A stretch of DNA of 27,989 nucleotides from JANYCG01 sp031397915. GTDB lineage: Bacteria > Pseudomonadota > Gammaproteobacteria > Burkholderiales > Burkholderiaceae_C. The stretch's first letter is position 1; each line of letters opens with the position of its first letter. The translations under genes were made by a program, and so were the position numbers. The stretch is taken from assembly GCA_031397915.1 (NCBI GenBank), contig JANNMM010000037.1, positions 1 through 27,989 on the forward strand. Direction: 5' to 3'. The notes beneath the pieces are model-generated. The model was not told where the DNA came from and ran no database searches. It saw only the letters and a list, made by a program, of their open reading frames with translations. Shown here piece by piece: positions 1-8,102 of this stretch.

Positions 1-605
1 CGGTCATGCAGGCGGCTTTTGCGGCCTTGCCAGAATTCCCACTGGTCGGGCACCAGCCGGTACCCGCCCCAGTGCGGCGGGCGCGGCGGGTTCAAGGCGA
101 ATTTTGCGGCGAACTTGGCCGCGTTGGCGACCAGCACGGCGCGGCTGCTGATCACTTCACTTTGCGGCGAGGCCCAGGCGCCGATGCGTGAATCGAGCGG
201 GCGGGTCTTGAAATAAGCGTCGCTTGCTTCGGCGCTGATTTTTTCCACCCGGCCTTCAATGCGCACCACCCGTTCAAGCTCGACCCAGTGGAATTGCAGC
301 GCAGCAAAAGCGTTGTGCGCCAACTCACGGCCCTTGCGGCTCTGGTAATTGGTATACCAGACGATGCCGCATTGACCGTCTTGCTCGTCCAGGCCCTTGA
401 TCAGCTGCACGCGGGTGGACGGGCGCCCGTCGGCGCCCACCGTGGCCAGTGTCATGGCGTTGGGTTCGGGCAGCTGCGCGGCAATGGCTTCCTCCAGCCA
501 CTTCGAGAACTGCGCCTGCGGCATGGCGAGTGACGCAGACTCGTCCAGCTCGGCGCGTTCATAGTTCTTTCGCAATGTGGCAAGCGAGTCGGGCGTCATT
601 GGCAT
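1..605 (-). CDS. pdxH: Pyridoxamine/pyridoxine 5'-phosphate oxidase, C-terminus off the window
   Basis: PdxH oxidises pyridoxamine or pyridoxine 5'-phosphate to pyridoxal 5'-phosphate with FMN and O2, the last step of vitamin B6 synthesis and salvage, in the cytoplasm. About 201 residues are visible. They include the FMN-binding strand RVQLIKG (about 65-71), YTNYQSRKG (84-92), the basic loop around FKTRP (132-136) and the late motif GGYRLVPDQWEFWQG (about 180-194) leading to RLHD at the window edge. Only the last 10-20 residues of the usual 210-220 should be missing. The start is taken as ATG at 605-603; a second in-frame ATG lies two codons later (599-597) and a GTG two codons earlier. The gene diverges from the molybdenum hydroxylase operon. 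Family assignment is firm; the exact start is less so. Confidence 0.95.
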   Translation of the reverse strand, partial: MPMTPDSLATLRKNYERAELDESASLAMPQAQFSKWLEEAIAAQLPEPNAMTLATVGADGRPSTRVQLIKGLDEQDGQCGIVWYTNYQSRKGRELAHNAFAALQFHWVELERVVRIEGRVEKISAEASDAYFKTRPLDSRIGAWASPQSEVISSRAVLVANAAKFAAKFALNPPRPPHWGGYRLVPDQWEFWQGRKSRLHD

Positions 606-680
606 GGCCACGAGTATAGGCAGGCCCGCATTGTTTCAAAATGCGACTTCAGAGTGAATCCAAGGGCTTTCCCGGATACG

Positions 681-698
681 GTTCAAGACATCTTGAAC
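681..698. promoter_or_regulatory. Perfect 8-2-8 palindrome between pdxH and the molybdenum hydroxylase operon
   Basis: The arms GTTCAAGA (681-688) and TCTTGAAC (691-698) are exact reverse complements around a 2-bp spacer. The site is in the 159-bp divergent gap, 66 bp before the ATG of the 2Fe-2S subunit gene. Size, symmetry and position fit an operator for a dimeric repressor or activator. There is no T-tract, so it is not a terminator. No regulator gene adjoins it, so its partner is unknown. Confidence 0.5.
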
Positions 699-764
699 TA
701 GGCTCTACGGCGGACAAAAAGAGCAAGTCGGCCATATCGCCACATTTCAACCGGAGACTTCAAG

Positions 765-1229
765 ATGAGTGTCAAATTTCAAATCAACGGCAAGGCGGTT
801 GCCGCCAAAGCCGAGCCCGATACCCCCCTGCTGTGGGTGATCCGGGATGAACTGGGCCTCAATGGCACCAAATTTGGCTGCGGCGCTGCTTTGTGCGGCG
901 CCTGTACTGTTCACGTGAACGGGCAAGCAGTGCGTTCCTGCCAGACACCCGTGGGCACGGTTGGCGGCAAGAAAATCGCGACGGTTGAGAGCCTCTCCAA
1001 AAACAACTCCCATCCCCTGCAGATGGCGTGGATCAAACACGATGTGCCGCAATGTGGCTATTGCCAAAGCGGCCAACTGATGAGCGCTGCGGCTTTGTTG
1101 TCGACCAACAAGAACCCGAGCGACGCCGACATCGACGCCGCCATGGCCGGCAACATCTGCCGTTGTGGCACCTATCCCCGCATCCGCGCAGCCATCAAGG
1201 ACGCGGCTTCTTCCATGCGCAAAGCCTGA
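765..1229 (+). CDS. (2Fe-2S)-binding small subunit of a molybdenum hydroxylase (IorA-like)
   Basis: This 154-residue protein is the electron-transfer subunit of a xanthine dehydrogenase-family enzyme resembling isoquinoline 1-oxidoreductase alpha. The plant-ferredoxin-type cluster is bound by Cys39, Cys44, Cys47 and Cys59; the C-terminal helical cluster by Cys97, Cys100, Cys132 and Cys134 (motifs CGYCQSGQ and ICRCGTYPRIR). All eight ligands are present and the length is typical. The ATG at 765 follows a GGAGA ribosome-binding site (753-757). It is cytoplasmic by itself, with no signal peptide, and would be co-exported with its Tat-signal partner, whose ATG starts 11 bases after this stop. The separate FAD subunit of classical xanthine dehydrogenase is absent, as in IorAB-type enzymes. 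The substrate (aldehyde, N-heterocycle or other) cannot be read from sequence. Confidence 0.93.
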   Translation: MSVKFQINGKAVAAKAEPDTPLLWVIRDELGLNGTKFGCGAALCGACTVHVNGQAVRSCQTPVGTVGGKKIATVESLSKNNSHPLQMAWIKHDVPQCGYCQSGQLMSAAALLSTNKNPSDADIDAAMAGNICRCGTYPRIRAAIKDAASSMRKA

Positions 1230-1240
1230 GGAGCACCCAT

Positions 1241-3436
1241 ATGACTTCCTTCACCAAAACTGAAACCGCCGCCATCGAAGCGGCTGGAACGCCTTCCGGT
1301 CTCAAAGCCTCGCGCCGCGGATTCCTGAAAACCTCCGCCATCGGCGGTGGTGGCCTCTTGATGGGTTTTGCCTTGCCAACCGGTGGCGCGCTGGCCGCTG
1401 GCACGGTGCACACACCCAACGCCTGGGTGCATATTGCCGACGACAACACCATCACCCTGATCTCGGCGCGTTCCGAAATGGGCCAGGGCGTATACACCGC
1501 CTTGCCGATGTTGATCGCCGAAGAGCTGAACGTCGATTTCCGCAAAATGAAAGTGGCGATTGCCCCGCCAGACGCCAAGGTCTACGGCAACCCGCTCGTG
1601 GGCGGCCCGCAACTCACCGGTGGCTCCACCTCGGTGCGTGACGCGTGGGAGAAACTGCGTGTGGGCGGCGCGCAAGTGCGCGAAATGCTGATCAGCGCCG
1701 CGGCCGACAAATGGAAAGTCGACCGCAGCACACTCAAGGCCGTCAATGGCACCGTGGTCGGCCCCAAAGGGCAAAAAGCCACTTATGGCCAGCTCGCGGC
1801 TGCCGCTTCCAAGCTGCCGGTGCCCGAGAAACCCCCCATCAAAGACCCGAAAGACTTCACCATCGTCGGCAAGGCCACGCGCCGCCTGGACACGCCGGCC
1901 AAAGTCAATGGCACGGCCGAGTTCGGCATTGACGTGCGACTGCCTGGCATGGTGTACGCGGCGCTCGAGCAATGCCCGGTGATTGGCGGCACGGTCAAGT
2001 CGGTAGACTCGGCCAAGGCCAAAGCGATGCCCGGCGTGATCGACGTGGTGCAAATTCCAGACGGCGTGGCCGTGGTCGCCAACACCTGGTGGCGCGCCAA
2101 CCAGGCCCGCAAGGCCTTGGTGATCGCCTGGGACGAGGGCGCCGGCGCCAACCTCAACACCGCTGCAATGTATGACGGCACCCGCGCCGCTTCCAAGTCG
2201 GGCACGGCGTTGCCCCTGAAAGCCGTGGGTGACGCAGACGCCGTGATCGGCGCTTCACAAAATGTGGTGCGGGCCGAATACGTCAGTCAAAACATTTCGC
2301 ACGCGCCGCTGGAGCCGATGAACTTCACAGCCTGGTTCAAAGACGGGAAAATGGCCCTGATTGGCCCAACGCAGTGGCAAGACGCGGCCCAGTCTGCCAT
2401 CGCCAAAGCGGTCGGCATCAAGGACGCTGACGTGTCTGTCAAGACCACCTTCCTCGGTGGTGGTTTCGGCCGGCGTATCGACATCGACTTCATCGTGCAG
2501 GCAGCGCTGATCGCCAAGGCCATGCCCGGCAAGCCGGTCAAGCTGGTGTGGTCGCGCGAAGACGACATGACGCACGACTTCTACCGCCCGCTGGCCATCC
2601 ACACCATGGCGGCATCGCTCGGTGCCGACGGCAAACCCACCGCCATGACCTTCCGCCATACCGGGCAGTCGATCACCGGCCGTGTGTTTGGCCTGCCTGC
2701 GCCGGTGCAAGACCCGCTGATGACCGAGGCCGCAATCGCCGGCTACGACATCCCCGCGACCAAGCACGATGTAGTCAAACACGACGCCGGCCTGCGTGTC
2801 GGGTATTTGCGGTCAGTGAGCCACGCCGTGAACGTGTTCGCCAATGAAAGCTTCATTGACGAGCTCGCGCTCAAGGCCGGCAAGGACCCGGTCGAGTACC
2901 GCATGTCCATGTTGGGCAAGGGGCCGCGCTACGCCAACGTGCTCAAGCTGGCCGCCGACAAGGCTGGCTGGTCTTCGGCGCCGCCGGCAGGGCGCGCCCG
3001 GGGCGTCGCGCTCATGGAAGGTTACGACTCCTACCTCGCTGCCGTGGCTGAAGTGAGCCTGAACTCAGACGGTTCCGTCAAGGTGCACAAGCTCACCTTG
3101 GCCGCCGACGTGGGCCGCATGGTGAACCCCGACACGGTAGAGGCGCAAGTCACCTCCGGCGCGGTCTTTGGCCTGGGCATGACGACCATGCAGAACATCA
3201 CGGTGGACAAAGGCCGCGTGCAGCAGACCAACTTCAATGGCGCCTTCCAGCTGCCCCGCATGACCGATGTGCCACCCATGGACGTTATCCTGGTCACCAG
3301 CACAGAGAAGCCTGGCGGTATTGGCGAGCCCAGCGTTGCCGTCACAGTGCCGGCCATTGCGAATGCGGTGGCCAAGCTCACCGGCAAACGCGTGCGCAGC
3401 CTGCCGATCACGGCGGACGCCATCAAGTCGGCTTGA
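1241..3436 (+). CDS. Molybdopterin-binding large subunit of a Tat-exported molybdenum hydroxylase (IorB-like)
   Basis: This 731-residue catalytic subunit hydroxylates an aldehyde or aromatic heterocycle at a molybdenum-pterin centre and passes electrons to the upstream 2Fe-2S subunit. Residues 23-52 hold a twin-arginine signal (SRRGFLK with Arg25-Arg26, then a Gly/Ala/Leu-rich segment), so the complex probably works in the periplasm. The cofactor-binding loop GGGFGRR is at 406-412, and the catalytic glutamate of the family is Glu696 in GGIGEPSV, followed by PAIANAV. The start is the ATG at 1241, with GAGGAG (1228-1233) overlapping the upstream stop; longer readings from 1028 run through the iorA-like gene in another frame and are rejected. 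Family members use molybdopterin cytosine dinucleotide, which matches the MocA-like gene that follows. A cytochrome or quinone acceptor is not encoded nearby. Confidence 0.93.
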   Translation: MTSFTKTETAAIEAAGTPSGLKASRRGFLKTSAIGGGGLLMGFALPTGGALAAGTVHTPNAWVHIADDNTITLISARSEMGQGVYTALPMLIAEELNVDFRKMKVAIAPPDAKVYGNPLVGGPQLTGGSTSVRDAWEKLRVGGAQVREMLISAAADKWKVDRSTLKAVNGTVVGPKGQKATYGQLAAAASKLPVPEKPPIKDPKDFTIVGKATRRLDTPAKVNGTAEFGIDVRLPGMVYAALEQCPVIGGTVKSVDSAKAKAMPGVIDVVQIPDGVAVVANTWWRANQARKALVIAWDEGAGANLNTAAMYDGTRAASKSGTALPLKAVGDADAVIGASQNVVRAEYVSQNISHAPLEPMNFTAWFKDGKMALIGPTQWQDAAQSAIAKAVGIKDADVSVKTTFLGGGFGRRIDIDFIVQAALIAKAMPGKPVKLVWSREDDMTHDFYRPLAIHTMAASLGADGKPTAMTFRHTGQSITGRVFGLPAPVQDPLMTEAAIAGYDIPATKHDVVKHDAGLRVGYLRSVSHAVNVFANESFIDELALKAGKDPVEYRMSMLGKGPRYANVLKLAADKAGWSSAPPAGRARGVALMEGYDSYLAAVAEVSLNSDGSVKVHKLTLAADVGRMVNPDTVEAQVTSGAVFGLGMTTMQNITVDKGRVQQTNFNGAFQLPRMTDVPPMDVILVTSTEKPGGIGEPSVAVTVPAIANAVAKLTGKRVRSLPITADAIKSA

Positions 3437-3469
3437 CCCGTGGGGCAGGAGAAGGCTTGACATAGCGGT

Positions 3470-4006
3470 TTGACCCAGCCTCTTCCCACAGCGCTCGTTC
3501 TGGCTTCTGGCCGGGGCGAGCGCTTTTTGGCGTCTGGGGGGCAGACGCACAAATTGAAAGCCTTGTTGTCGGGCAAACCGGTGTTGCAACACGTGATCGA
3601 TGCGGTCATGGCCAGTGGGCTGCCTTTGCACGTGGAAGACCAGGGTCATCCGGGCATGGGCGACTCGATCGCGGCTGCGGTTCGTGCCACGCCGGATGCC
3701 CATGGCTGGCTGGTACTACCGGGAGACCTGCCCCTGATCCAGCCTGCAACTTTGGTGTTGCTGGCCGAAAAGCTGGCGCGTTTTGAGGTGGTGATTCCGG
3801 TTTGCAACGGGCTGCGCGGCCATCCGGTTGGCTTTTCCAGAATCTGCCGGGAACAGTTGATGCTTTTGAAGGGCAACCAGGGTGCGGCTCTGGTGTTTCA
3901 CTCCCATGTGGCCATCGAAATCCCGGTGGACGACGTGGGCACCATCACCGACATCGATACGGTTGCGGATCTGGCGCGCGCCCAGGCCTTGCTGGATTCG
4001 CGCTGA
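3470..4006 (+). CDS. MocA/MobA-like molybdenum cofactor nucleotidyltransferase
   Basis: This 178-residue NTP-transferase-fold protein probably attaches CMP to molybdopterin to make the cytosine dinucleotide cofactor of the enzyme encoded just upstream. The nucleotide-binding loop is GRGERFLASGG (14-24) followed by HKL, with GMGDSI at 62-67 and the metal-binding Asp86 in LPGDLPLI. HPVGFSR, also typical of MocA relatives, comes later. The only workable start is a TTG at 3470: an in-frame TGA lies at 3458-3460 and no ATG or GTG intervenes. AGGAGAAGG (3447-3455) lies upstream at a rather long distance. It follows the molybdopterin subunit by 33 bases and is likely co-transcribed. MobA (guanylyl transfer) is a less likely alternative given the context. 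Confidence 0.85.
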   Translation: MTQPLPTALVLASGRGERFLASGGQTHKLKALLSGKPVLQHVIDAVMASGLPLHVEDQGHPGMGDSIAAAVRATPDAHGWLVLPGDLPLIQPATLVLLAEKLARFEVVIPVCNGLRGHPVGFSRICREQLMLLKGNQGAALVFHSHVAIEIPVDDVGTITDIDTVADLARAQALLDSR

Positions 4007-4023
4007 ACCGGCGTGAGTCCGGG

Positions 4024-4644
4024 TCAATCGCCGGAGTGGCGCAACAGCTTTTTCAGGGCCTTGTCGTGGATGCCGTGTTGCTGCAGGGTCTCCAGTGTTT
4101 GCCGTGCGTAGTCGAGCGTCGTGCCATACCGTCCCCGAGCTGTTGAGAAAATCCTGCGGTAGTGGTCATGGGGCAGCTCGCCCGTGAAGTTGCTGCTTTT
4201 TCGCGAAAGCGTGAACGCCAGTGCGTTGACAACGCCACGCGGGGTCTCACACGCAAGCCACCGCGGATCATAGACGCCGGTCACCATTTCGCGCAGCCAC
4301 AATTTCTGCAGTACCTCGTCGGCGTCCTTTCGGTGAACCCGCAACACCATGCCATGACAACAGCCGCCGCTGAGCAAGGCGAACACAAGGCCGGGCACTT
4401 CCGGCGTGCCGCGGTTCACGCGACTCCACATTTTGAGCGCGCGGTGCCAGCCATGCACTTTGGCGGCACGGTGTTCGGCCACCTCGAAATCGGGCCGCCA
4501 AATCAGCGACGCGTAACCAAACACCCACAGGTCGGATTGGCCACCCCATTGGCGCCGCGCGGCCTCCAGCATGGGCGCGGGGTCGCGCACAGGCGGCGGA
4601 TACCCCGGGTGGCCTTCAGGGAAAGCGGGATTTAAGGCGGGCAT
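4024..4644 (-). CDS. ChaC-like glutathione-specific gamma-glutamylcyclotransferase
   Basis: This 206-residue cytoplasmic enzyme probably cleaves glutathione to 5-oxoproline and Cys-Gly. The N-terminal substrate-binding motif is VFGYASLIW (41-49), with Ala in place of the usual Gly/Ser of VFGYGSLIW. KVHGWHRALKMWS (62-74) and the glycine-rich GLVFALLSGG (85-94) follow the family pattern. The expected catalytic glutamate is Glu119 in LWLREM, followed by GVYDPRW. ATG at 4644. The gene converges on the MocA-like gene with 17 bases between stops and diverges from edd. No operon partner is visible; glutathione turnover could connect loosely with the glyoxalase I and GST genes elsewhere in the window. 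Confidence 0.88.
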   Translation of the reverse strand: MPALNPAFPEGHPGYPPPVRDPAPMLEAARRQWGGQSDLWVFGYASLIWRPDFEVAEHRAAKVHGWHRALKMWSRVNRGTPEVPGLVFALLSGGCCHGMVLRVHRKDADEVLQKLWLREMVTGVYDPRWLACETPRGVVNALAFTLSRKSSNFTGELPHDHYRRIFSTARGRYGTTLDYARQTLETLQQHGIHDKALKKLLRHSGD

Positions 4645-4740
4645 TTCAATGCAAGCACTTTATTGTTTCGCAGTACAGGACGTAACCCGCTGGTAACTCT
4701 TGAGCGTATTCTGGGGGCAAAAACTGGGTACCATTGCGCA

Positions 4741-4755
4741 TGTAATTTTATTACA
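4741..4755. promoter_or_regulatory. HexR-like operator in the edd promoter region
   Basis: TGTAAT and ATTACA are exact reverse complements around a TTT spacer, giving TGTAATTTTATTACA, 22 bp before the edd ATG. As I recall it, the published proteobacterial HexR (RpiR-family, KDPG-responsive) motif is TGTAAT-www-ATTACA, and edd is a classic HexR target. A weak -35-like TTGCGC (4734-4739) lies immediately upstream and an AT-rich -10-like stretch follows, so the site would overlap the promoter. No hexR gene is in the window. Confidence 0.7.
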
Positions 4756-4777
4756 TAAATATCAAGTGAGCGTTACC

Positions 4778-6595
4778 ATGCCAGTTCATTCCATTGTTCG
4801 AGCGGTTACCCGGCGCGTCATACAGCGCAGCGAACCCACGCGTGCAGCTTACTTGCAGCGCCTGGAATTGGCTGCGAACAGGCCGCGCGGCAGTGACCGG
4901 CTGGGTTGTGCCAACGTCGCACATGCCATTGCGGCCTTGCCGGTCAACGACAAGCTGAAGATCGTGGCCGAACGTGCGCCAAACATCGCCATCATCAACG
5001 CCTACAACGACATGCTCTCGGCCCATGCGCCCCTGCAGCACTACCCCGACATCATCAAACACGAAGCGCGCCAAAATGGCGCCACGGCGCAGGTCGCCGG
5101 TGGCGTGCCAGCCATGTGCGACGGCGTCACCCAGGGCACGTCCGGCATGGAGATGAGCCTCTTCAGCCGCGATGTGATCGCGATGGCGACGGCGGTGTCG
5201 CTCTCCCATGACATGTACGACGCGGCGCTGATGCTCGGCGTGTGCGACAAGATTGTTCCGGGCCTCCTGATTGGCGCCCTGCATTTCGGCCACTTGCCCA
5301 CCGTGTTCGTGCCCGCTGGGCCGATGACCTCGGGCCTCTCGAACAACGCCAAATCCAAGGTGCGCGAAAAAGCCGCGCAAGGTTTGGTGGGCCGTGCTGA
5401 ATTGCTCGAGGCCGAGAACCAGGCCTACCATGGGCAAGGCACCTGCACCTTCTACGGCACGGCCAACAGCAACCAGATGTTGCTCGAAGCCATGGGCCTG
5501 CATGTGCCGGGCACAGCGTTCGTGAACCCGGGGCAAGCGCTGCGAGAGGAGTTGACGCGGGAGGCTGTACGCACCGTTTTGCAGACAACGCGGGCCAAAC
5601 GCTTCGCGCCCATCGGTCAGGTTGTAGACGAACGTTGCATCGTCAATGCCATGTGTGCGCTGCTGGCCACTGGCGGCTCCACCAACCACCTGATCCATTG
5701 GGTTGCCGTGGCGCGCGCCGCGGGTATTGTGATTGACTGGGACGACTTTGCCGCGCTCTCGGGCGTCGTTCCGCTGCTCACTCGGGTCTACCCAAACGGC
5801 AGCGCAGACGTCAACCAGTTTCAGGCGGCCGGCGGCCCGGGGTATGTGATCCGCGAGTTGCTCGATGGCGGCTTCATGCACGCAGATGTTTTGACGGTGC
5901 GCGCGCAGGGTCTGCGTGAATTCACGCAAATTCCCGACGGCGAAAGCGGCCGTCTGACGTGGCGTGACGCCGGTGAATCGCGCGACGACACTGTGGTGCG
6001 ACCGGCCTCCAGTCCCTTCAGCCCCACCGGCGGCCTGATGCTGCTGCAGGGCAACCTCGGGCGCAGTGTGATCAAGGTGTCTGCCGTGCCCGAAGACCGT
6101 CACATCATTGAAGCGCCCGCGCGGGTTTTTGATTCACAGGAAGCGCTGCTCCAGGCCTTCAACGACGGCGAACTGGCGCAAGACGTGGTGTGTGTGGTGC
6201 GCTGGCAAGGCCCACAGGCCAACGGCATGCCCGAGTTGCATAAACTCACGCCGCCCTTGGCCGTGTTGCAGGGCAAGGGCTTCAAGGTGGCGTTGGTGAC
6301 CGACGGGCGCATGAGCGGCGCCAGCGGCAAAGTGCCTGCGGCAATTCATGTGTCGCCCGAGGCCAGGGCAGGCGGCGCATTGGCGCGGGTGCGCACCGGT
6401 GACCGCATTCGTCTGGATGCCGTTGCCGGTACCCTGCAGGTGCTCGTGCCGGATGCAGAATGGGCCGCTCGCCCCGTGGCGACGATGCCTGACGCGCAAA
6501 TCGACGCCAATGGGCTGGGCATGGGCCGGGAATTGTTTGCAGCGATGCGGCGAAACGCCCTTGCGGCCGAAGAGGGCGCATGCAGCTGGTTGTAA
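4778..6595 (+). CDS. edd: Phosphogluconate dehydratase (Entner-Doudoroff)
   Basis: Edd converts 6-phosphogluconate to 2-keto-3-deoxy-6-phosphogluconate (KDPG) in the cytoplasm using an oxygen-sensitive Fe-S cluster. The ATG at 4778 gives 605 residues, close to the 603 of E. coli Edd. A longer in-frame reading from 4700 would run through the HexR-like operator and is rejected. IlvD/Edd-family cluster ligands appear as Cys114 (MCDGVTQG), Cys156 (GVCDKIVPG) and Cys223 (GTCTFYGTANSN); the late motif TDGRMSGASGKVPAAIHVSPEA carries the conserved serine. The 52-base gap before eda and the shared direction imply an edd-eda operon. Regulation is probably by KDPG-sensitive repression through the palindrome at 4741-4755. 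Confidence 0.97.
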   Translation: MPVHSIVRAVTRRVIQRSEPTRAAYLQRLELAANRPRGSDRLGCANVAHAIAALPVNDKLKIVAERAPNIAIINAYNDMLSAHAPLQHYPDIIKHEARQNGATAQVAGGVPAMCDGVTQGTSGMEMSLFSRDVIAMATAVSLSHDMYDAALMLGVCDKIVPGLLIGALHFGHLPTVFVPAGPMTSGLSNNAKSKVREKAAQGLVGRAELLEAENQAYHGQGTCTFYGTANSNQMLLEAMGLHVPGTAFVNPGQALREELTREAVRTVLQTTRAKRFAPIGQVVDERCIVNAMCALLATGGSTNHLIHWVAVARAAGIVIDWDDFAALSGVVPLLTRVYPNGSADVNQFQAAGGPGYVIRELLDGGFMHADVLTVRAQGLREFTQIPDGESGRLTWRDAGESRDDTVVRPASSPFSPTGGLMLLQGNLGRSVIKVSAVPEDRHIIEAPARVFDSQEALLQAFNDGELAQDVVCVVRWQGPQANGMPELHKLTPPLAVLQGKGFKVALVTDGRMSGASGKVPAAIHVSPEARAGGALARVRTGDRIRLDAVAGTLQVLVPDAEWAARPVATMPDAQIDANGLGMGRELFAAMRRNALAAEEGACSWL

Positions 6596-6647
6596 GTCGG
6601 CACGTGCCAATGGGATGGTTTGAGAAAACTTGGGCAGGAATATGAAT

Positions 6648-7289
6648 ATGGAAAAACTCACGTCACGCCAGGTCATGCAGGACGCACCCGTGATTCCAGT
6701 GATCGTGCTCAATGACGTGGCTCACGCTGTGCCAATGGCGCGTGCGCTTCTGGCTGGCGGCATCCGCATGCTGGAAGTCACCTTGCGCACACCACAGGCG
6801 CTGGCCAGCATGGAAGCGATTGCGCGTGCCGTCCCCGAGGTGGTGGTCGGCGCGGGCACGGTTCGCAGCGCGGCCGATGCACAGGCCGCCGCCATGGCCG
6901 GTGCGCGGTTTGCCGTGAGCCCCGGCTACACGCCGCAGGTCGGGAAAGCCTGCAAAGATCTCGGTTTGCCGCTTTTGCCGGGTGTCGCCAGCGGCAGTGA
7001 AATCATGATGGCGCAGGAAGACGGTTTCACCGAACTCAAATTTTTCCCGGCCATGCAAGCTGGCGGCATCGCGATGCTCAAAGCCTGGAGTGGACCTTTT
7101 GGCGACGTGTCGTTTTGTCCGACCGGGGGCGTCACCTTGCAAAACGCGCGTGAACTGCTGGCACTGTCCAACGTCTTGTGTGTGGGCGGCTCGTGGCTGG
7201 TGCCTGCGGATGCGCTCATGAAAGGTGATTGGGCGCGCATCACATCGTTGGCGGCAGATGCCGCAGGCTTGGGTACAGCGGCAGTTTGA
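6648..7289 (+). CDS. eda: KDPG aldolase (Entner-Doudoroff)
   Basis: Eda splits KDPG into pyruvate and glyceraldehyde-3-phosphate by a Schiff-base mechanism. With the start at the ATG at 6648 the protein has 213 residues, the same length as E. coli Eda. Glu43 (in MLEVTLRT) and the Schiff-base Lys131 (in TELKFFPA) correspond to the E. coli catalytic pair with an offset of two. VVGAGTV (67-72 region) and VSPG are also present. AGGAA (6636-6640) is 7 bases from this ATG; another ATG at 6642 is in frame but only one base from the Shine-Dalgarno, so 6648 is preferred. The stop is 7 bases from the convergent SDR stop, with no terminator-like hairpin between them. Besides Edd, Eda would also take KDPG made by the KDG kinase at 24596-23652. 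Confidence 0.96.
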   Translation: MEKLTSRQVMQDAPVIPVIVLNDVAHAVPMARALLAGGIRMLEVTLRTPQALASMEAIARAVPEVVVGAGTVRSAADAQAAAMAGARFAVSPGYTPQVGKACKDLGLPLLPGVASGSEIMMAQEDGFTELKFFPAMQAGGIAMLKAWSGPFGDVSFCPTGGVTLQNARELLALSNVLCVGGSWLVPADALMKGDWARITSLAADAAGLGTAAV

Positions 7290-7296
7290 TGCCTTG

Positions 7297-8100
7297 TCAC
7301 GGCCGGGTGAGGTTTCGGGTGGCGGCGAAGGCTGCTCTATAGGGCAGCAGCCGCAACAGTTTCAGCCAAAACGTGAACCGTTTGGGGAAATGGATTTCAA
7401 ACTCACCCCGCAACCAGCCGCCCACCATCTCCCGAGCCGCTTCTTCGGGGGTGATCAGTGCGGGCATGGTGAACTGGTTGCCTGCCGTCAGTGGTGTGTC
7501 AACAAAACCCGGGTTGACCAATGAAACGCCAATGTTCTGCGCGTGCAAATCCAGATAAAGCGTCTCTGCCAGATTGATGAGAGCCGCCTTGGTCGGGCCA
7601 TAGGCCAGGCTTTTTGGCAAACCATTGAAGCCGGCAACACTGGCAACCAGGCAGATGTGCAGGTTCAAGGTCCCTGGCGCTTGCGCTGTTGGGTGCAAAA
7701 AATGCGGCAAGACAGCGTCCAGAACATTCAGTGCGCCGCCGTAATTGGTTTGCAGATGCTGGTTCATCTGCGCCAGGCTGAAAGTCTGCGCACTCATCTC
7801 GACATAGTGGCCAGCGCAATAAACCACGCAATGCAAGCCATGCTCTAGGATGATGCGATCTGCCGCTGCCTTGACCGCTTGTGCGTCGGTTGCATCCAGA
7901 GGCAACGCGATTGCACCAGGGTGCGCCCGGGCAAAATCGTTCAGCGCCTGTGCATTGCGCGCCGACACAATCACCCGCGCGCCTTGTGCGTGAAGGAGGG
8001 CCGCCGTGGCGCGCCCAATGCCAGAGGAAGCGCCCACCAGCCAGACCACTTGGCCCTGCCAGTTGCGCAGGGGCGGGTTGAGGGGTGCAAACCAGGCCAT
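7297..8100 (-). CDS. Short-chain dehydrogenase/reductase, last gene of the lipid-modification cluster
   Basis: This classical SDR of 267 residues has a Rossmann fold with GASSGIG (23-29), the NAG-equivalent CAG (95-97), Asn119, Ser154 and the catalytic Tyr167-x3-Lys171 (YGPTK). The post-catalytic NPGFVDTPLT is also typical. It would oxidise or reduce a lipid-derived alcohol or ketone with NAD(P). There is a two-base gap between the DUF3833 stop (8105-8103) and this ATG (8100), so it is the terminal member of a six-gene transcript. The substrate is unknown; an SDR is a regular companion of CFA-like, DUF1365 and DUF3833 genes in other proteobacteria (general knowledge). Confidence 0.9.
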   Translation of the reverse strand: MAWFAPLNPPLRNWQGQVVWLVGASSGIGRATAALLHAQGARVIVSARNAQALNDFARAHPGAIALPLDATDAQAVKAAADRIILEHGLHCVVYCAGHYVEMSAQTFSLAQMNQHLQTNYGGALNVLDAVLPHFLHPTAQAPGTLNLHICLVASVAGFNGLPKSLAYGPTKAALINLAETLYLDLHAQNIGVSLVNPGFVDTPLTAGNQFTMPALITPEEAAREMVGGWLRGEFEIHFPKRFTFWLKLLRLLPYRAAFAATRNLTRP

Positions 8101-8102
8101 GT

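Noticed and set aside
1172..2053. Long open frame on the minus strand antisense to the molybdopterin subunit gene
   Set aside because: It is a GC-rich shadow of the real plus-strand gene, with His/Arg/Gly-rich low-complexity translation and no family motif.
4008..4034. Inverted repeat CCGGCG/CGCCGG between the MocA-like and ChaC genes, considered as a bidirectional terminator
   Set aside because: Six-bp arms with a 15-base loop, overlapping the chaC stop codon and without a T-tract on either strand; easily chance in GC-rich DNA.
4751..6103. 450-codon minus-strand open frame opposite edd
   Set aside because: Edd on the plus strand is certain, and the antisense translation has no recognisable domain and the usual shadow composition.
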